A DNA stretch of 16,448 nt. Source: Methylococcaceae bacterium (lineage in GTDB: Bacteria; Pseudomonadota; Gammaproteobacteria; Methylococcales; Methylomonadaceae). Location of the stretch: assembly GCA_030699345.1 (NCBI GenBank), contig JAUYMX010000381.1:1-16448 (forward strand), given 5' to 3'. The notes under the pieces are model-generated. The model searched no databases. It saw only the letters and a list, made by a program, of their open reading frames with translations, and was not told where the DNA came from. Positions 14,346 to 16,448 of this stretch are shown piece by piece. The number at the start of each line of letters is the position of its first letter. Within the stretch, counting starts at the first letter, position 1. The position numbers were made by a program, and so were the translations under genes.

Positions 14346-16448
14346 GATTGCACGTCCTGTTGCGTGATATGTGTAAATGCCGAGCGATACAGCGTGTCTG
14401 CCCACGCCACAAAACCATTTTCTAAATCTTCCGGTTTTAAGCCTGCAAAGGTGGGGAAAAATCGCGCCAGATAGGCATCGTAATCGACCTCACCGTTGTT
14501 CCAATCATCGCCTTGATATTGCGCTTGTGCTGTGTCCAAGGCTTTTTCCGGCGCGGCGCCTAACCACGCAAATGCGGTTTTGCATGCCACAGGCAACGGT
14601 TCCTGCATGCCCAGGTGCCAAGCCTGAATTAATGATGCAAGCTGTGCCAGTGCGACATCCGGTTCAATTGGCGCGATGCTAATTACAGTGTCGGCGCCTA
14701 TCACCAGCGTTTGCAGCGGCAAGCCGTCGGCACAGCCAGCCAGGTGTTGTACCCAGTTCAACAGCAGGTTGGGGTATTTGATGTTGTCTTTATTTAGAAG
14801 TCGTTGCGCAGTTAATTGGAGCATAGCGACCCGCTGATTATCATGGTGTTGCCGCAAATTATTCAGGTCGCCGGTTAATTGCACGCTGATGCCGTTAGCC
14901 AAGATAAAACTTAAGTTAATGGCGCGCGGGAGTATTTCGTCAGGCCAATTGTTGAGCTGTGCTTGGTATTGTAGCCAAGCTTTATTAACCGGACTTGCAA
15001 TCTCTGCAAACGCCGCCTGAGCAAATCCGCTTAACGGCAGTTTGCCTTTGCCGGCCAATGTTTTACGCTGCTCGGCAAAAAATGTAGCGGTGTCGGTTGG
15101 CTGTCGGCTTTTTAAATTAGTTAATAATTCGTTACTTAAGACGTAACTCTCCAGCCGGTTAAAAGCAAACGGCTCGTTATCTTCGCTGGTGCTGGTTTCA
15201 TCATCGAAGCCAAATTTGAGGGTGTGATTACAAAAGGTTTTAACCGGCGCTTTTAGAAAACGCGCCAACGATTCCAGCGATAAGGTAAGCGTCTTTTCAG
15301 TGGGTGGCGTAATGGCTGAGGGGGCATTGATTAGCCTGGATTCATCAAACCATTCCCGTGCATAAGTAAACAAACGGCGATCGCGATTTTTAACCACATA
15401 TTGCCGACTAAAAGGTTGTAACGGGTGGGCTACGGTTATTTCTGATAACAGGGTAGTGGAGTTGTCTGCAAGTCGCCAGCCTTGCTCAAGCGTATCGCGC
15501 AACTGACTGATTAACACTGACGGCGGACGTTCGCTGTTATCGCGAATGTTACGGCCAACCCAGCTGATATAAAGTTGCTGCCGTGCCGACAGCAGCGCTT
15601 CCATAAACAAATATTGATCATCTTGCCGACGCGAGCGGTCGCCGGGGCGATAGTGCCCGCGTTGCGTCATCAAATCAAAACTCTGCGCTTGCTGGCTGCG
15701 CGGGTAGTCGCCGTCATTCATTCCCAGCAGGCAAATCAGTCGAAACGGGATAGCGCGCATCGGCATCAGTGTGCAGAAATTAACCCGGCCGCTGAGAAAG
15801 CGTTGGTGAAGGCTCGGTTCATCTACCGCCGCCAGCCAGGATTCACGGACTACATTTAATGGAAGGGTGTCGGCTTCGGTTAAGCCTGCTTGCTCACAGT
15901 TGTGTGTCCAGCCCGCCAATGACTGGATCAGCGTTTCCAGGGTTTTGCGCTCGGGTTCATTACTGACGACAAAGAAATCTTCCAGCAGCGCCAGCAATGT
16001 GCTTTGCCAGTTGGCAGATGCTTGATCTTGTCTCAGCAGGCTGGAATATTTCTCCAGGGTTTCCAGTAAGAATGACAGACCGCCGAGCCATTGCGCTTCC
16101 AATCCGCCAATTTCTTCATAAGGTTCAATGCCGTTAAACGCAGCGCCTGCACCGACTGCATAACCGAGCAGCATCCGTCGCAAGCCGGTTTGCCAGGTGT
16201 TGGCTTCCAAATGCGTGGGCATGGCTACGGTCTGCGCGCGTTGCCGGGCATTTAAACCCCAGCGGATACCGGCTTCTTCAACCCATTGATGCAACTTGGG
16301 AATGGCGATTTCATCAATTTCAAAACGCTGTCTTAATGCCGGTACCTCAAGTAGCCCCAAAAACTCACTGACGGTAAAGCGTGAGTCAGGCAAGTTGAGT
16401 AAGGCTTCGACGGCAACCAGTAAAGGATTTTGTCCGCGTTGTTGCTGA
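14342..16448 (-). CDS. recC: Exodeoxyribonuclease V gamma subunit, 5' end outside the window
   Basis: RecC is the non-catalytic subunit with a dead SF1 helicase fold that splits the DNA duplex and scans for Chi in the RecBCD complex. About 701 C-terminal codons are visible and the frame stays open through the window edge at 16448, so roughly the first 400 of some 1100 residues are missing. Matches to E. coli RecC include LPDSRFTVSEFLGLLEVP, WVEEAGIRWGLN, RMLLGYAVG, IPFRLICLLGMNDGDYPR and GDRSRRQDDQYLFMEALL. A TTG at 16393 is not the start, since RecC-like sequence (LLVAVEALLN) continues upstream of it. The gene ends in a 4-nt overlap with recB. The ptrA gene that separates recC and recB in E. 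coli is absent. Confidence 0.95.
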   Translation of the reverse strand, partial: QQQRGQNPLLVAVEALLNLPDSRFTVSEFLGLLEVPALRQRFEIDEIAIPKLHQWVEEAGIRWGLNARQRAQTVAMPTHLEANTWQTGLRRMLLGYAVGAGAAFNGIEPYEEIGGLEAQWLGGLSFLLETLEKYSSLLRQDQASANWQSTLLALLEDFFVVSNEPERKTLETLIQSLAGWTHNCEQAGLTEADTLPLNVVRESWLAAVDEPSLHQRFLSGRVNFCTLMPMRAIPFRLICLLGMNDGDYPRSQQAQSFDLMTQRGHYRPGDRSRRQDDQYLFMEALLSARQQLYISWVGRNIRDNSERPPSVLISQLRDTLEQGWRLADNSTTLLSEITVAHPLQPFSRQYVVKNRDRRLFTYAREWFDESRLINAPSAITPPTEKTLTLSLESLARFLKAPVKTFCNHTLKFGFDDETSTSEDNEPFAFNRLESYVLSNELLTNLKSRQPTDTATFFAEQRKTLAGKGKLPLSGFAQAAFAEIASPVNKAWLQYQAQLNNWPDEILPRAINLSFILANGISVQLTGDLNNLRQHHDNQRVAMLQLTAQRLLNKDNIKYPNLLLNWVQHLAGCADGLPLQTLVIGADTVISIAPIEPDVALAQLASLIQAWHLGMQEPLPVACKTAFAWLGAAPEKALDTAQAQYQGDDWNNGEVDYDAYLARFFPTFAGLKPEDLENGFVAWADTLYRSAFTHITQQDVQS

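Noticed and set aside
14346..14405. A 20-codon N-terminal extension of recB
   Set aside because: It overlaps recC by about 60 nt and has no counterpart in other RecB proteins; the ATGA start at 14345 fits family and operon.

Overview
The window reads as a piece of a gammaproteobacterial chromosome. The biotin gene order bioB-bioF-bioH-bioC-bioD, a recC-recB-recD cluster without ptrA, a secreted protein with a VPLPA-type C-terminal sorting tail, and many short dispersed palindromic repeats would all fit a methanotroph of the Methylococcales (Methylomonas/Methylobacter-like). That assignment is inference from gene content; no 16S or other marker gene is present.

Layout. Positions 89-4755 (+) hold a compact five-gene biotin operon whose genes overlap by 1-8 nt or abut. 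BioC and BioH make the pimeloyl-ACP precursor, and BioF, BioD and BioB carry out three of the four ring-assembly steps. The aminotransferase gene bioA is not in the window. Positions 4756-5053 are non-coding and mostly filled by a nested palindromic, MITE-like repeat. Next come a FemAB-like/GNAT-superfamily protein (5054-6193, +), a hairpin repeat, an M20-family amidohydrolase (6330-7583, +) whose stop codon lies inside a GC-rich repeat, and a 53-residue single-pass membrane protein (7640-7801, +). The convergent junction at 7802-7974 holds a decayed repeat copy and a perfect 40-bp palindrome. On the minus strand lie a signal-peptide/VPLPA-CTERM protein (7975-8625) and then recD (8722-10698), recB (10695-14345) and the 3' two thirds of recC (14342 to beyond the window edge). 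They are transcribed in the order recC-recB-recD, and each junction is an ATGA overlap.

The core genes are conventional, and their catalytic residues line up with the E. coli enzymes at constant offsets. The most unusual feature is a family of short palindromic repeats related to CGTTCGTCCTGAGC...GTCGAA. It sits between genes but also in frame inside three conserved enzyme genes: the 3' end of bioF, the cap-domain region of bioH and a loop of recD. In each gene the frame is kept and the catalytic residues survive, so these repeats have become protein-coding peptides, much as Rickettsia palindromic elements have. A second notable point is that one repeat type has a nearly constant 31-bp core flanked by arms that differ between loci, yet are self-complementary at each locus. 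I saw no CRISPR array, tRNA, rRNA, transposase, prophage or defence system beyond RecBCD, and I do not claim a new multi-gene system.
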